From the NCBI GenBank assembly GCA_010645155.1, contig CM021321.1, forward strand, positions 7,906,390 through 7,970,389: a DNA stretch of 64,000 nucleotides, in the 5' to 3' direction. Positions within the stretch are counted from its first letter, which is position 1. Each line of letters opens with the position of its first letter. The notes under the pieces were generated by a model. The model searched no databases, was not told the origin of the DNA, and saw only the letters and a list, made by a program, of their open reading frames with translations. Source of the DNA: Tigriopus japonicus. Its lineage: Eukaryota; Arthropoda; Copepoda; Harpacticoida; Harpacticidae. Positions 23,370-34,200 of this stretch are shown here, piece by piece. Position numbers and translations under genes: made by a program.

Positions 23370-23682
23370 GTTTTCAGTAAACTTCGGCCTTTGAGGAGGA
23401 GGCTCAAAAAAGGAGTTTTTGAGCCTTTTCACGCCTCATAAGGTTTTTTAATGGGATAATATAAGTGTCACTTATTTTTTCAATACCAAATATAGAACGC
23501 CATGAACCTCTGTGGATGAGGGTAGTCAATGGGTCACCATAGAAATTGGCTAAGTTTTAAAATAATAAGATTATAATTATTAGATTTCTTCTAGATCTAA
23601 GGGTCTAGTTAAATCTATCAATCTTTTGCGCGTACACTTGTAATAACAGTGCTCTAGTCTCAAAACATGGCAGATTTGGTAT
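23370..23682. other. 3' flank of the 20661 gene with a short hairpin
   Basis: Contains a perfect 11-bp inverted repeat (23400-23410 and 23416-23426) with a 5-nt loop, 31 bp past the stop. Otherwise ordinary AT-rich sequence up to the target duplication of the hAT-like element at 23691. No remnant of the terminal-finger exon seen. Confidence 0.5.
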
Positions 23683-23882
23683 GCTATGAGTAGGGGTGCA
23701 GCTTTCTGGCAAAGAAAACGCCTTTTAGGCCCCAAAAATGGCGAATAAAAGCGTCCAAATTGGCAAATAAAATGGCAAATACGCACGAAAATTTACCAAA
23801 ATAGAGCAAAACTGGCCACTAAATTAGGAAAATGAGCATTGTTTCATCAACAATGAAATGGAATGCAAGTGCATGAACGGTG

Positions 23883-24178
23883 ACAGGACAACTCGACCCA
23901 GCGGACAACTCGACCCAGGACAACTCGACCCAACGGACAGCTCGACCCAGCGGACAAGTCGACCCAACGGACAACCCGACCCAGGACAACTCGACCCAGG
24001 GGACAACTCGACCCAGCGGACAACTCGACCCAGCGGACAACTCGACCCAGTGGACCACTCGACCCAGTGGACAACTCGACCCAGCGGATAACTCGACCCA
24101 GCGGACAACTTGACCCAGTGGACAACTTAACCTAATGAACAACTCGACTCAGCAGAAATTCGACTTAGTGGACAACTT
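23883..24178 (+). repeat. 17-bp satellite array, left arm of an inverted pair
   Basis: Repeats of AACTCGACCCAGCGGAC and close variants, with some shorter 14-15-bp units. It is inverted relative to the array at 24473-24722, and the pair could fold into a long hairpin. The inner ends also match (CAACTTAACCTAATGAACAA here, its complement at 24483-24502). Confidence 0.9.
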
Positions 24179-24472
24179 CAAAAAGGTACAAAACAGAACT
24201 AACCAATCAATTGAACTTCTAGTAATCAAAATTGCATGGCAGATCCCCATTTTTTAGAAAATCTTTAAAATATGTATAACTTCATATTTTCAAAGGGCAT
24301 TTTTGCTATTGACTTTTTTATACTGATTTTTCCAACTGCCAAAGGCAGATTGTTTCTTCCTCAAATTTGATTTTTTGAATTAAAGTTAATATTTTGAACC
24401 ACTAGTTTGAGTTTTGTGCTTTTTCAGATTTCCACAAGCTTGACTTTTGTAGTGGGTTTAGTTGTTTTCAGA

Positions 24473-24722
24473 CTCGAGTTGTTCATTAGGTTAAGTTGTC
24501 CTCTGGGTCGAGTTATCCACTGGGTTGAGTTATTTGCTGGGTCGAGTAGTCTGCTGGGTCGAGTTGTCCGCTGGGTCGAGTTGTCCTTTGGGTCGACTTG
24601 TCCGTTGGGTCGACTTGTCCGCTGGGTCGAGTTGTCCGTTGGGTCGAGTTGTCCGTTGGGTCGAGTTGTCCGTTGGGTCGAGTTGTCCTGGGTCGAGTTG
24701 TCCGCTGGGTCGAGTTGTCCTG
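24473..24722 (-). repeat. 17-bp satellite array, right arm of an inverted pair
   Basis: Repeats of GTCCGCTGGGTCGAGTT, the reverse complement of the array at 23883-24178. The two arms are separated by about 290 bp of unrelated AT-rich sequence. Confidence 0.9.
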
Positions 24723-25347
24723 GAACCGCATGAACATTTAAGAGAAAATATTTTTTTATTCCGTTGAATAATCAATATATCCTCTAAACGAAACATTTTG
24801 GGCAAATTTTTTTGTCCTATTTTTGAACAAAAAAGATAATTTTGGCATTGATTTGCCCAAAAAAACCGACACATTTTGTTTTTATTTGCCCAAAAATGGC
24901 AAATAAAATGAAAAAATGACAAATAACCTTTAAAAGCTAACAAATAGCAAATAAACAGGTTTTTGGGCATAAAATCTTATTTGCCTAAAATCTGCCCTCC
25001 TAGCTATGAGAATGCAAGCAAATCCACAGATTTAAAAAATGCTATAATCATCATTGCATTGTGGTACATGTTGATTTTCAACGTTTTACACAAGGCCACA
25101 TAATGCAATGGTATATTTTCCACTGGACATCACATGAGTATAAATGATAAATATTTGTTTTAACATTTGATATTGTATTTTTTTGCTTTTGTCAGATTTC
25201 GCCGCGCTTACTTTGTTGGGGAAAAAGTTCCGAAGACATGTCTTTCTGATGGGTGTGACAGTTAGACAAAATGAAGATCTTAAACCTGTAAATTGCAAAT
25301 TCTTTTCTCATCTGCACACCTTGAAGTTGGTATAGCAATATAGGCGC

Positions 25348-25565
25348 GCGGTAAATAGGTCACAAGGTAAAAAGGTCACGGTAAATAGGTCACCGTAAAA
25401 CGGTCACAAGGTAAATAGGTCACGGTAAAAAGGTCACAAGGTGAATAGGTCATGGTAAAAAGGTCACAAGGTAAATAGGTCACGGAAGAAAGGTCACAAG
25501 GTACAAAAGGTCACGGTAAAAAGATCACAGTAAATAGGTCACGGTAAAAAAGTCACAAGGTAAGG
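25348..25565. repeat. GGTCAC-containing tandem repeat
   Basis: Irregular repeats of AGGTCACAAGGTAAAT and AGGTCACGGTAAAA, about 13-17 bp apart. A diverged, inverted block (CTTGTGACC, GTGTGACC) lies near 26570-26650, so the two could mark the ends of one old element spanning about 25.34-26.65 kb with the mariner fragment between. I found no matching target duplication. Confidence 0.75.
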
Positions 25566-25779
25566 AATTCAAAAGCAGAAAAAGGCACAATGAGACTTCA
25601 AATTGAAATGATTTTCAAAAAATGTTGTTGAGCACATGGACTGTATGCCATATGATCCATGTACAGTTGCCAGTACAGTTTTAATTCTTTAAATCTTCTC
25701 GTGCTTTGACGAAAAAAAAAATTTCGTCATAACATACTATGGCTATTCTAACTTTGATTGATTCATAGGCTTTTTTGAC

Positions 25780-25965
25780 AGATTCCGGCGGCTGAGGATG
25801 AGGTTCCAGGCCTCGGCAATCCTCTCTCAAGAGATCTTGACATTTGGTAACCTCGGCTTGGTACCCTCTGTCTCAACTATTGACCACACAAACAAGTCCA
25901 GGGGTTTCAGGTTCCGGGAGGACAGTGGCTACTTAAATTTGGCCCAGTAGCCGTCTATATCACCG
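25780..25965 (-). pseudogene. Remnant of a Tc1/mariner-type transposase (C-terminal part)
   Basis: The minus strand reads W-A-K-F-K-stop-PLSSRNLKPLDLFVWSIVE, then KPRLPNVK, a stop, and ERIAEAWNLILSRR. This matches the C-terminal block of mariner transposases (WPxxSPDLNPLDYFVW, then KPHxxxxSL). The catalytic Asp of SPDLNP is Asn here, and two in-frame stops interrupt the 60 codons read. No upstream catalytic region is recognisable. An old dead fragment; assignment beyond mariner-like is uncertain. Confidence 0.75.
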
Positions 25966-26746
25966 GTTCCTAAACTGGGGCCGTGAAGGATTTTCGAAAA
26001 TTGATAAAATAGATGAACTTGCCCAGATATAATGCTCGTTAATGATTATGAATATTAGTACCTATCAGTCCTTCTTAACCATGCTCCAAAACAATATTAT
26101 TGTTTTTGAAAACCAAGAAACCTACAGTGAAGGTGAAACGTGCCACAAGAGGAATTTTTAGAGGAAAACATGGATTTACATTTCAGTCTCAATTTCCAGG
26201 ATTGATCAACTGAATTTTCAATCGTCACTCACCTTTGTGCTTTCAATTCCACTGCTTGGCTTGGTATCTTTAAAGCAGAATCTCAGCAGAGTCCTTGTTA
26301 TTCTATTTTGAATTGTTATTGAAGTGAGTTGCGACGACGCCAACTTTGATTTTTGGTGTTAACTTTTGAAGATTAACAATTTCAAATTACCTATAACCTA
26401 TACCTTTGTTAAAGGGACACTCCTTGTTATATGCTTTAGTTAATTATTTGTTGCTGTTTAGTGTTACACTGCCGTTTCCTTAACGTCCAGTGATGCCCAT
26501 GATTAATAAATCCTCTCAACCTCAGTTAAAGTACGATGTTCAGCCCAACAACATTATGCGTTTGCAATGATCGCAAGACCTTTTTTCTCGTGTGACCTTT
26601 TTTTTCCTTGTGACCATCATATTGACCTAATACCTTATTCACAACACCAAAAGGTTAATATGTAGTCAAATTTACGTGTTTTTAGACACTCTATTTTTTC
26701 AACTTTATCATTAGCTTCTCTTTCCTGTTTGATTGGTTTTTATTTG

Positions 26747-27040
26747 TTATTTGAAATTATTTGGCGGGATGTTGTTTGTCTTTAATTGACTGTTTATTTG
26801 GGATATTTGATTGTTCCCATCAGTAGCAGATATTGTTTTTTTCGTCTTTGACTCTCCAACTTCATTAGCGAGTCGGGCCACTTCTTGGAGGCATTCCAAA
26901 GCTGCCTCTTTGGTATCCACATCCTTTTCCATATTTTCCATATCTGTTGTTGATTGGTTTGGATGAGGGGCTAAAAACTCATCAAACAGTCCCAAAAGAT
27001 TTTTTGGAGACTGTTTACTACTCCGCGTAGCTTTCTTCAT
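26747..27040 (-). CDS. Small open frame of unknown function, 97 aa
   Basis: Minus-strand ATG frame with a mixed, protein-like composition: Lys/Ser-rich start, FDEFLAPHPNQ, then a Glu/Ala-rich helix-like stretch (EAALECLQEVARLANEV). I do not recognise it, and see no splice partner or neighbour that would give it a role. It could be a small gene, a fragment of a transposon gene, or chance. Confidence 0.25.
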   Translation of the reverse strand: MKKATRSSKQSPKNLLGLFDEFLAPHPNQSTTDMENMEKDVDTKEAALECLQEVARLANEVGESKTKKTISATDGNNQISQINSQLKTNNIPPNNFK

Positions 27041-27525
27041 TTTTTAAAGTACGGAATGAGCACTTTTTCACACGTTTGCTTTCTCTGGCTGATACAAATT
27101 CTAATTTTGATATTTAAGCCTGTTCATAAACTTTTGATTTTCGTAAATCACTCTTTCATATTAACCTTTCAGGCATTATAAGTTGCCAGTTGGTGCATCG
27201 CTACTTAAAAATGACAGATCTGTTAATTTTTCATCGTTTTGAAAAGGCAAAAGGGTGAAAGAGACGGAAGGATTGTAATTGACATGTAGTAGTCATGTAA
27301 TTGACTTGTAATTGAAGTCAATAACATTTTCGGATGATGTAATTGTAATTAATTACATTTTTCGACAAAGTAATTGTAATTGTAATCAATTACATTTTTC
27401 AAGTAATTGACCCAACTCTGAGTACAGAGAGGCCATTGTCGTCATTTTGTCTGCCTTGTTTGTAGCTAATACTCCCCTTACTGCCCACAATGAAATTTTA
27501 CGACGGGCCTGCTTTAGTATCTCCA

Positions 27526-27671
27526 CTCTATAGACCTCTATGATCTTGACAAGCAGCCAACTTACTTGTTATTTGCATATTACTTTGCCGAAAAAATGAA
27601 CAGAAACGTAAAAGTAATATGCAAATAACAAGTAAGTTGGCTGCTTGTCAAGATCATAGAGGTCTATAGAG
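27526..27671. repeat. Perfect 61-bp inverted repeat (hairpin 1), 24-nt loop
   Basis: Arms 27526-27586 and 27611-27671 are perfectly complementary over 61 bp. The loop is 27587-27610 and begins GCCGAAAAAATG. The identical 24-nt loop recurs in the next hairpin with unrelated stems. It lies about 250-390 bp upstream of the gene at 27919. The perfection of the arms implies a recent origin or upkeep. Confidence 0.95.
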
Positions 27672-27675
27672 GTCT

Positions 27676-27743
27676 ACAGAACAAATGGTAAAACATTGCC
27701 GAAAAAATGAACAGAAACGTAAATGTTTTACCATTTGTTCTGT
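27676..27743. repeat. Perfect 22-bp inverted repeat (hairpin 2), same 24-nt loop
   Basis: Arms 27676-27697 and 27722-27743 are perfectly complementary. The loop 27698-27721 is identical base for base to the loop of hairpin 1 at 27587-27610, while the stems share no sequence beyond the two bases beside the loop. The hairpins are 4 bp apart. Confidence 0.95.
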
Positions 27744-27824
27744 TACGTTCGGACAGTCTTGATATCCTTTGGAATGTTATTAAAACTTCAAGAGTAAAAA
27801 AAAGTACGTATGTCAGGTCTGTCA

Positions 27825-27834
27825 TGGCTACCCT
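27825..27834 (+). promoter_or_regulatory. Candidate promoter motif TGGCTACCCT
   Basis: Lies 94 bp before ATG 27919 and fits the YGGYnnCnCT pattern found before other cluster genes. Function is inferred from recurrence. Confidence 0.3.
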
Positions 27835-27918
27835 GCTTGCATTTCTTTGTTTACAAACATTGTTTGAACCTGAGTCTATGAACATTTTATAGATAAATAT
27901 CTCCTCAAAGTCATCAAG

Positions 27919-30892
27919 ATGGAAACTAGAGGCAATCTTACAGGGATCGATCTCACCAAAGTGTCCATGGGTCAATGGCAATTGTACTTACCACGAGAGC
28001 CTGATCTTGAAGTTGATGGTCAGCCTTTTGTTTCCTTAACCATGATTTATCATCCTCAGACTCATGATTACGTTTGGAGAGTTCTCGGAAGACTTGTCGA
28101 ATCTGGACGAGTCAATTCTTTTCAACAATTTCTCGGTAAATGTCACCAGTTATTCAGAAGTGGAACACCTTGTTTGGGCATGAAGCCGCCAGATATCAAG
28201 TTTCCATTATCTTGCCAGTTTTCTGACAAGTGTTCCATCATGGTTCCAAAGTTCAAAGAAGCAAAGAGTTGTCAAGCTTGCTTGGAATCATCTGAAGATC
28301 CTGTTGAATTATGGCACGATATCCAAGATGTTTTAATGGATATCATTTACAACAACGGCGAAGAAGCCTTTGAGGATTCTCTTAAAGATTCTTGGCCGTG
28401 TCCTGTTTGTTCCATAGAAGTTGAAGTGAATGAGATGAAAACTCATCTGGAACAATCACATTTGATCAGTAATTTCGTTTGCTTGGATTGCAATGCTCAA
28501 TTTGTGACTGCGAAAGATTTGAGCTTCCATGCAAAGGAAGAACATCCTGAGATCCAAGAACTGCTTTGTCCATTGTGTGTTACAAATATCCCTTGGAATG
28601 AATCTCGAGAGATTGATGTCTTGTCCAATCACTTTCAACAATGCTTACACAATAAGAAGAGTAAAGTGAAGACTTCATCGACGGTCTCAAAGAAAAATCA
28701 TCCGTCTTTCGCTTTTTGCTCAGTGTGCCAAAAAGAGCTTGAGGTCGAATATTTGTCTCGACATCTTATGTTTCATCACTGCATTGGAGATTTTAAGTGT
28801 AACTCATGCCCAGGAATCTTTCAGAAGGCTGAAGAACTTATGGATCATGTTTTTGATACTCATCCTTCTCAAACTTGTCAGGTTTGTCCCAATTGTGTCA
28901 AAGAAGTGGATATTTGGGATAAAAGAAGAACTCTCGTCGATCACATGAAAACTTGCCACAAAATCATTTTCCTTAACGATATGAAAGGTGAAAGAGTTCC
29001 CATGGGAGGAACAATATGCTCAGATTGTGGGAAAATTTTTCGTTTCAAGATCGACTTGGCGTTTCATGAATCTCACGAGTGCAATCAAGTGATCCAAAGT
29101 AGGAAAAAGAAGATGGGCACCAAATCATCAAACCCATCTAAAAAATCAGCATTATTTTTGAAGGAGTATCAAGCCTCAGTCCCAAAAACTTTCAGCTGTG
29201 TCTACTGCTCTCGAAAATATCAGGAAAGAAGAAACCTCATGAAACATCTCAGGAATGTTTGTGCCGGACAATTGCAGAAAAATGATGCCGACTCCATTAA
29301 CCTCAATCCGAATCCTTTCAACTCGGATGATGTTGGAGAATTCTTAGACAATGCAGTTGATCTAAAGTTGGAATCTCTCGATATAATTGATGATATGGAG
29401 CAGTATAGGGACAACGCTTCCCCACGGAAAATTCCTACCAGCAATTCTACGAGCGATCTCAAACCTAATCCAGAAAACGAGGGAGTTCCCGTTGAGCCCC
29501 CAAAAAGTTCCTCAGACATGGCTGAGTGTCATATTTGCTTCAGAAAACATGATGCCAACACTTGGCTCAAGCATTTGATGTTTCGTCATCAAATGGGTAA
29601 ATTTGATTGTCCCAAGTGTTCATTGAAATTCGTGACAGCTGAGCAAATTTCCAAGCATTTGGTTGAACATCCGGAGGTTTCCGAGCTTCAATGTCCGAAT
29701 TGTAAACAAGATATTGGCCTTGAACCCGATCTGAAAGGCCTTGAGAATCACATGGTAACTTGTCACAAGCTCAAATTTCGATGGGATGAAGCGACTCAAA
29801 AACATGTTCAATATATTGGACGCACTTGTATGGATTGTGAACAAAGATTCGACACGCCTAAACAATTGATGGAACATGAATCCAATGATATTTGTGGTAT
29901 TGGACCAAACGCTTCTCAACGTCGGATTAAATACGTTAAACAGCTACTCCAAAGGAGGAAAAAAAAGCAGCCTGATGAAACGAATTCTTCGCCAGTTACT
30001 TGCGAAATTTGTGCCGAGACATTTCTGGACATGGAGAAGTTTAAGTATCACCAAAATACACGTCATTTTTTTAGTCCCGTTTTATGTGACACTTGTGGCA
30101 AAGAGTTACTGAATGAAACTCGGTTGCGACATCACATCAGGCGCTACCATCCGACATCCGATGAGCTCCTCTGCAAGGAATGTGGATTTCGAGGAATCAG
30201 TAATAGCAATCTCAAAAAACATCAATCTATCCACAAGCCGCCCAAAATTATCTGCCCTATTTGTGGCAAGAAGTTTAACCGTCAGGAATATTTGAAACGG
30301 CACACTCGCACTCACACTGGAGAGAAACCATTCAAGTAATGAATTTTTAAAGATTCACTATCTAACCTGCTCCGCTTGTGCATGGATTTAGATTCATTAG
30401 TTATATACAAGGTCAAAGGACCAAGTGTATTGCTTTTGTTCTAAAAACGTTAAAATTTACACTTGGCACACCGTTAACTTCATGAAAATTTACAAATTAT
30501 ATATATTTTAGAAAATTCCGTTTCCAATTAGAAAATCCCGTCCGGTGATCCCGTAAAAACTCATTGTGTTACTTTCGCCTTTGTCATTCAATAAGATGAG
30601 GGATTTAATTTAGTTCTCCACAGGCATTTTGAGAAATACTTAATTGAAAGAGAAGTTAGAAGCTCCTTATTTCTATTTTAATTTCAGAGAGCTTATGTGT
30701 ACTCTAAGTAACTCTTTTTTTTTATCTTCCAGGTGCAACTTATGCCATTACACGACTGCATATAACAGTAATTTTTCAACCCACAAAAAATCAGTCCACA
30801 ATATTGAGCTAAAAGGAAGGACACCAAGGAGAAAAAAACCGGCGACAAAGAATCTACTACTCGAGCAAGATCAAAATGAAAGTTCCATCTAG
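27919..30892 (+). CDS. Large C2H2 zinc-finger protein, 858 aa, two coding exons
   Basis: Exon 1 27919-30335, intron of 397 bp (GTAATG...TTCCAG), exon 2 30733-30892 ending TAG. N-terminal domain about 12-135 (VSMGQWQLYL, SLTMIYHPQTHDYVWRVLG, GTPCLGMKPPD, FPLSCQFSDKC, CQAC), module 1 from about 159, module 2 about 266-389, an extra finger about 424-447 (CVYCSRKY), linker motif GEFLDNAVDLKLES near 472, module 3 about 535-660, four array fingers from about 694, and the exon-2 finger (CNLCHYTTAYNSN). It lacks the finger that usually closes module 1. The donor GTAATG is weaker than the usual GTAAG. AATAAA occurs about 15 bp after the stop. Likely a nuclear DNA-binding regulator. Confidence 0.92.
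30336..30732 (+). other. Terminal intron of the 27919 gene (phase 2)
   Basis: 397 bp at the conserved position after TGEKPFK, with donor GTAATG and acceptor TTCCAG; the last exon restores the frame into CNLCHY. Confidence 0.85.
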
Positions 30893-31225
30893 CCTTGAAA
30901 GTAATGGAATAAAAAAGTTGTCAAAAATGATTGTTCGATAATTATCCATTTCCTTTGAGTGATGGTGAATTTCTAAAAACGATTGTCGTTGACATGAAAA
31001 GTGCAAAATGTTTCTGGCATTCCCTAATTCAAAAAGTAGTCGCATTTTTTATCAAAATTCTCCTTGAGCAGCTTGCTGCCACCCTGAGCAAGAAATCATT
31101 GTTTTTTCTTTCGGAGAAAACACAATCCAAACAATTAACAGCAATTTTGAGAATTTATGATTCTCTTACCTTGCAATTTAGAATTCCAATCCCATTGACA
31201 ACGTAAATGAAAATCAAGATTAAGA

Positions 31226-34200
31226 ATGGAATCAATGGACCAGGAGGATCTTCCACAACCAAATATGTCAAATTTGGTCCAGGTATCTTTGGGCCACTGG
31301 CAATTATTCTTGCTGGAAGAGCCCGACCTTCAAATCGACAACAAGCCTTTTGTGGCCTTGACCATGATGTATCACTCTCAAAATCACGAATACATCTGGA
31401 GAGCTCTTGGAAGAATCGTCGAATCCGGACAAGCTCAAAATAACGAAGAGTTTCTTAGTAAATGTCAAAAACTGTTCAATAGTGGAACACCTTGTTTGGG
31501 CATGAAGGCTCCAGATTCCAAATTTCCATTGTCTTGCCAATTTTCCGAAAACTGTTCCATTATGATCCCTAAATCCAGTGACTGTAAGGCTTGTCAAGCC
31601 TGTATTCGATCGTCGGAAGATCCTCTCCGATTATGGCATCAAATTCAGAAGATTGCGGAAGATGTGATCTATGACGATGCCTTCAAAACTCTCGACGCTT
31701 TGAACCGAAATTTTGCTAAAACGTGGTCTTGCCCAATCTGTAATGGAGAAATTCCATTGGCACGCATGAAAAGTCATCTGGAAAGGTCGCACTTTTTGAG
31801 TTGTTTCGTTTGTTTTCACTGTGATGATCGGTTTGTCGATGCCAAAGATTTGTGTTTCCACACTCTTCAGGAACATCCACTGATCCAAGAGTTATTCTGT
31901 CCGTTGTGTCCCAGAAATGTTCCAATCAGAGGTGAGCTTAATTGCCTAGCTAATCACTTTCGTCGGTGTTATGGTCACAAGACTCAAGTCTTAAAAGAGG
32001 AACAAATCAAACTCCAAATGTTAGAGTGCAAAGTTTGTTTCTTGAGATTTGTCTCGGAAAGTGATCTTCAAAATCACGCTAAAGAGTGTCTATCTCCTTT
32101 ACCGGGGAGAATAAACGTCAAAAAGGCTGTGGTTACTGAATTTCAACCCGAAAAAGACCCCTTGGATGTGTCTTCATTGCCCAAAAAAAATTTGTCATCC
32201 TCATTAAAGAAGAAGAATGATCAGAATGTCCAATCCAAAGTGAGATGCCCTCAGTGTTTTAAAGAGATTGGTGCTAAGTTCTTGTTCCGACATCTCATGT
32301 TCCATCATCGAATCGCCGAATTTAAGTGCAACTCATGTTCAGTGGTTCTTCAAACGGCCAAAGAATTGACAATGCATACAGATGATGCTCACCCTTCCCA
32401 GAGATTCCAGATTTGTCCCAATTGTGTCAAACAAGTGGATATTTCGGGAAACAAACAAAATCTAATCGATCACGTGGATACTTGTCATAAGATAATTTTC
32501 TTGACCAATATGAAAGGGAAGCGGATTCCGTTTTCCGGCACGATTTGCTCAGATTGCGGTCAAATTTTTCCCAACAAGGCTGATTATGAGCATCATGAAT
32601 GTCATGTTCGCCAATTGACAATACCAACGAAGAAAGTAAAAATAGGCCCCAAGTCATCAAAACCAGCTCTTCAACCAACGAATGAAAAATATTTCAAATG
32701 CGGCTTTTGTTTTCAAGCGTGTAAAACTTGGAAAGATCTCGTGGAACATCACAAAAAGTCATGTTCGGCCAAATCGGGTAAAAAGGATGGTGATATTGCC
32801 AACCCTAATTTAACCGTCTTGACCTCAACTGAAGAAGCCTCAGAAACGTACATTGATCTCAAATTTGAAACCAATGAAAGTATGGACCCACTTAACATTG
32901 AATCTCAAAACAAAATCTTCACAAGAGAGTATCCAGTTAATGAGTCAAAACCAAACATTGGCCATTTTCGGGAAGTTCAAGAGAAAAAACAAGAAGTACC
33001 TATCACTTTTTCAGGAGAATCATCATCGGACAAAGTCCAGTGCCATGTTTGTTTTAGAAAACTTTCTTCTAAAGCCATGCCCAAACACAAAATATTTCGG
33101 CATCAATTGGCACAATTTGATTGTCCCAAGTGTGCCTTAAAATTTGTGGCGGCTGAGCATATTTCGAAGCATGTGATCGCTCATCCGGATATTTCTAAAT
33201 TGCATTGCCCCAATTGTGAACAAGATATTGTCCTTGGAAACGATCGCAAAGGCCTTGAGGACCATTTTGCCTTTTGCCATAAGCTTAAATTTCGTTGGGA
33301 GGAAGTGACTCAGACACGTGTTCAATACATTGGACGGGAATGTAATGATTGTGGTGAAAGTTTTGAGACTTCGGAACAATTGGTGGAACACGAAACGGCA
33401 GACATTTGCGCTGCTGGACCAAATGCATCAGAGTTACGTATGAAATATGTCGAAAATGTAATCGATCTGAGAAATCGAATTCGACAAAGTGTAAAATCAG
33501 AGATCCAAGCAATTTGCAATGATTGTGATGAGCGGTTTGTTGGTGACGAAAAACTGAGGTTTCACCGAAAGCTTGGACATTCTGTGACATTATTGTGCCA
33601 CATCTGTGCCAAAGGATTCCCAAATAGGGACAGGTTAACATATCACTTGAATCGATATCACCCGATAACCGACGAGTTTTCATGTTTAGACTGCGGTTTT
33701 ATTGCGGGCAATGCTGCTCTTCTCAGGCGACATCAATATACTCATTCACCACTGAAGCTGATTTGTGAATCTTGTGGCAAGAAATATGCCACAGAGACCA
33801 GCTTAAAAGCTCACACAAACCGTGAACATTCGACTTCTGATGAGTTTACTTGTAAAGTTTGCGGATTCAGAGCGGGTGGTGCCTCTCTTCTTAAGAGACA
33901 TCAATTGTCTCATGAACCTCCCAAATTGATGTGTCCCACTTGTGGTAAGAGATTCGCAAGAGATTCACATCTAACTTTGCACATGCGAACCCATACCGGA
34001 GAGAAGCCATACAAGTGAGTATGTTCTATGTTTTTTAAATAAAAGGGCAAAAATGAATACAAGTTTTCATGAATTTTTTTCACGCCAAATTACTTTTGGG
34101 ATGTTTCTCTCTTTTCCGATTTGTTTTCTTCGTTTTCTAGACATTTCACTTTTGAATAAAGATAATTCAACGTTTTTAGGCATGATTTTTTTTCTCGAAA

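Larger units (their letters stand above)
23691..25002. mobile_element. hAT-like non-autonomous element with fold-back satellite arms
   Basis: Starts TAGGGGTGCAG and ends CTGCCCTCCTA (complement TAGGAGGGCAG), with GGCAAATAAAA-like subterminal motifs at both ends. The same eight bases, GCTATGAG, flank it at 23683-23690 and 25003-25010, a target duplication of the length known for hAT elements. Inside are two arrays of a 17-bp unit in opposite orientation (listed separately). No transposase is seen, so it must move, if at all, with enzyme supplied in trans. The many open frames over the arrays come from a 17-bp unit that lacks stops. Confidence 0.85.
25011..27525. other. Intergenic region with repeats and a mariner remnant
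   Basis: Contains the GGTCAC repeat tract, a mariner transposase fragment, an inverted GGTCAC-like block near 26570-26650, a short open frame at 26747-27040 (minus), and GTAATT-rich low-complexity sequence at 27275-27410 ending in CCCAACTCTG. No intact gene is recognised. Confidence 0.5.

Noticed and set aside
23819..24767. Many overlapping long open frames on both strands (GSSCPLGRVV-like repeats)
   Set aside because: They are produced by a 17-bp tandem repeat that lacks stops in all frames; no sign of selection for protein.
25348..25565. AGGTCA half-sites as a nuclear-receptor response array
   Set aside because: Spacings are irregular (about 8-10 bp), unlike the 0-5 bp of direct-repeat response elements; better explained as a tandem repeat.
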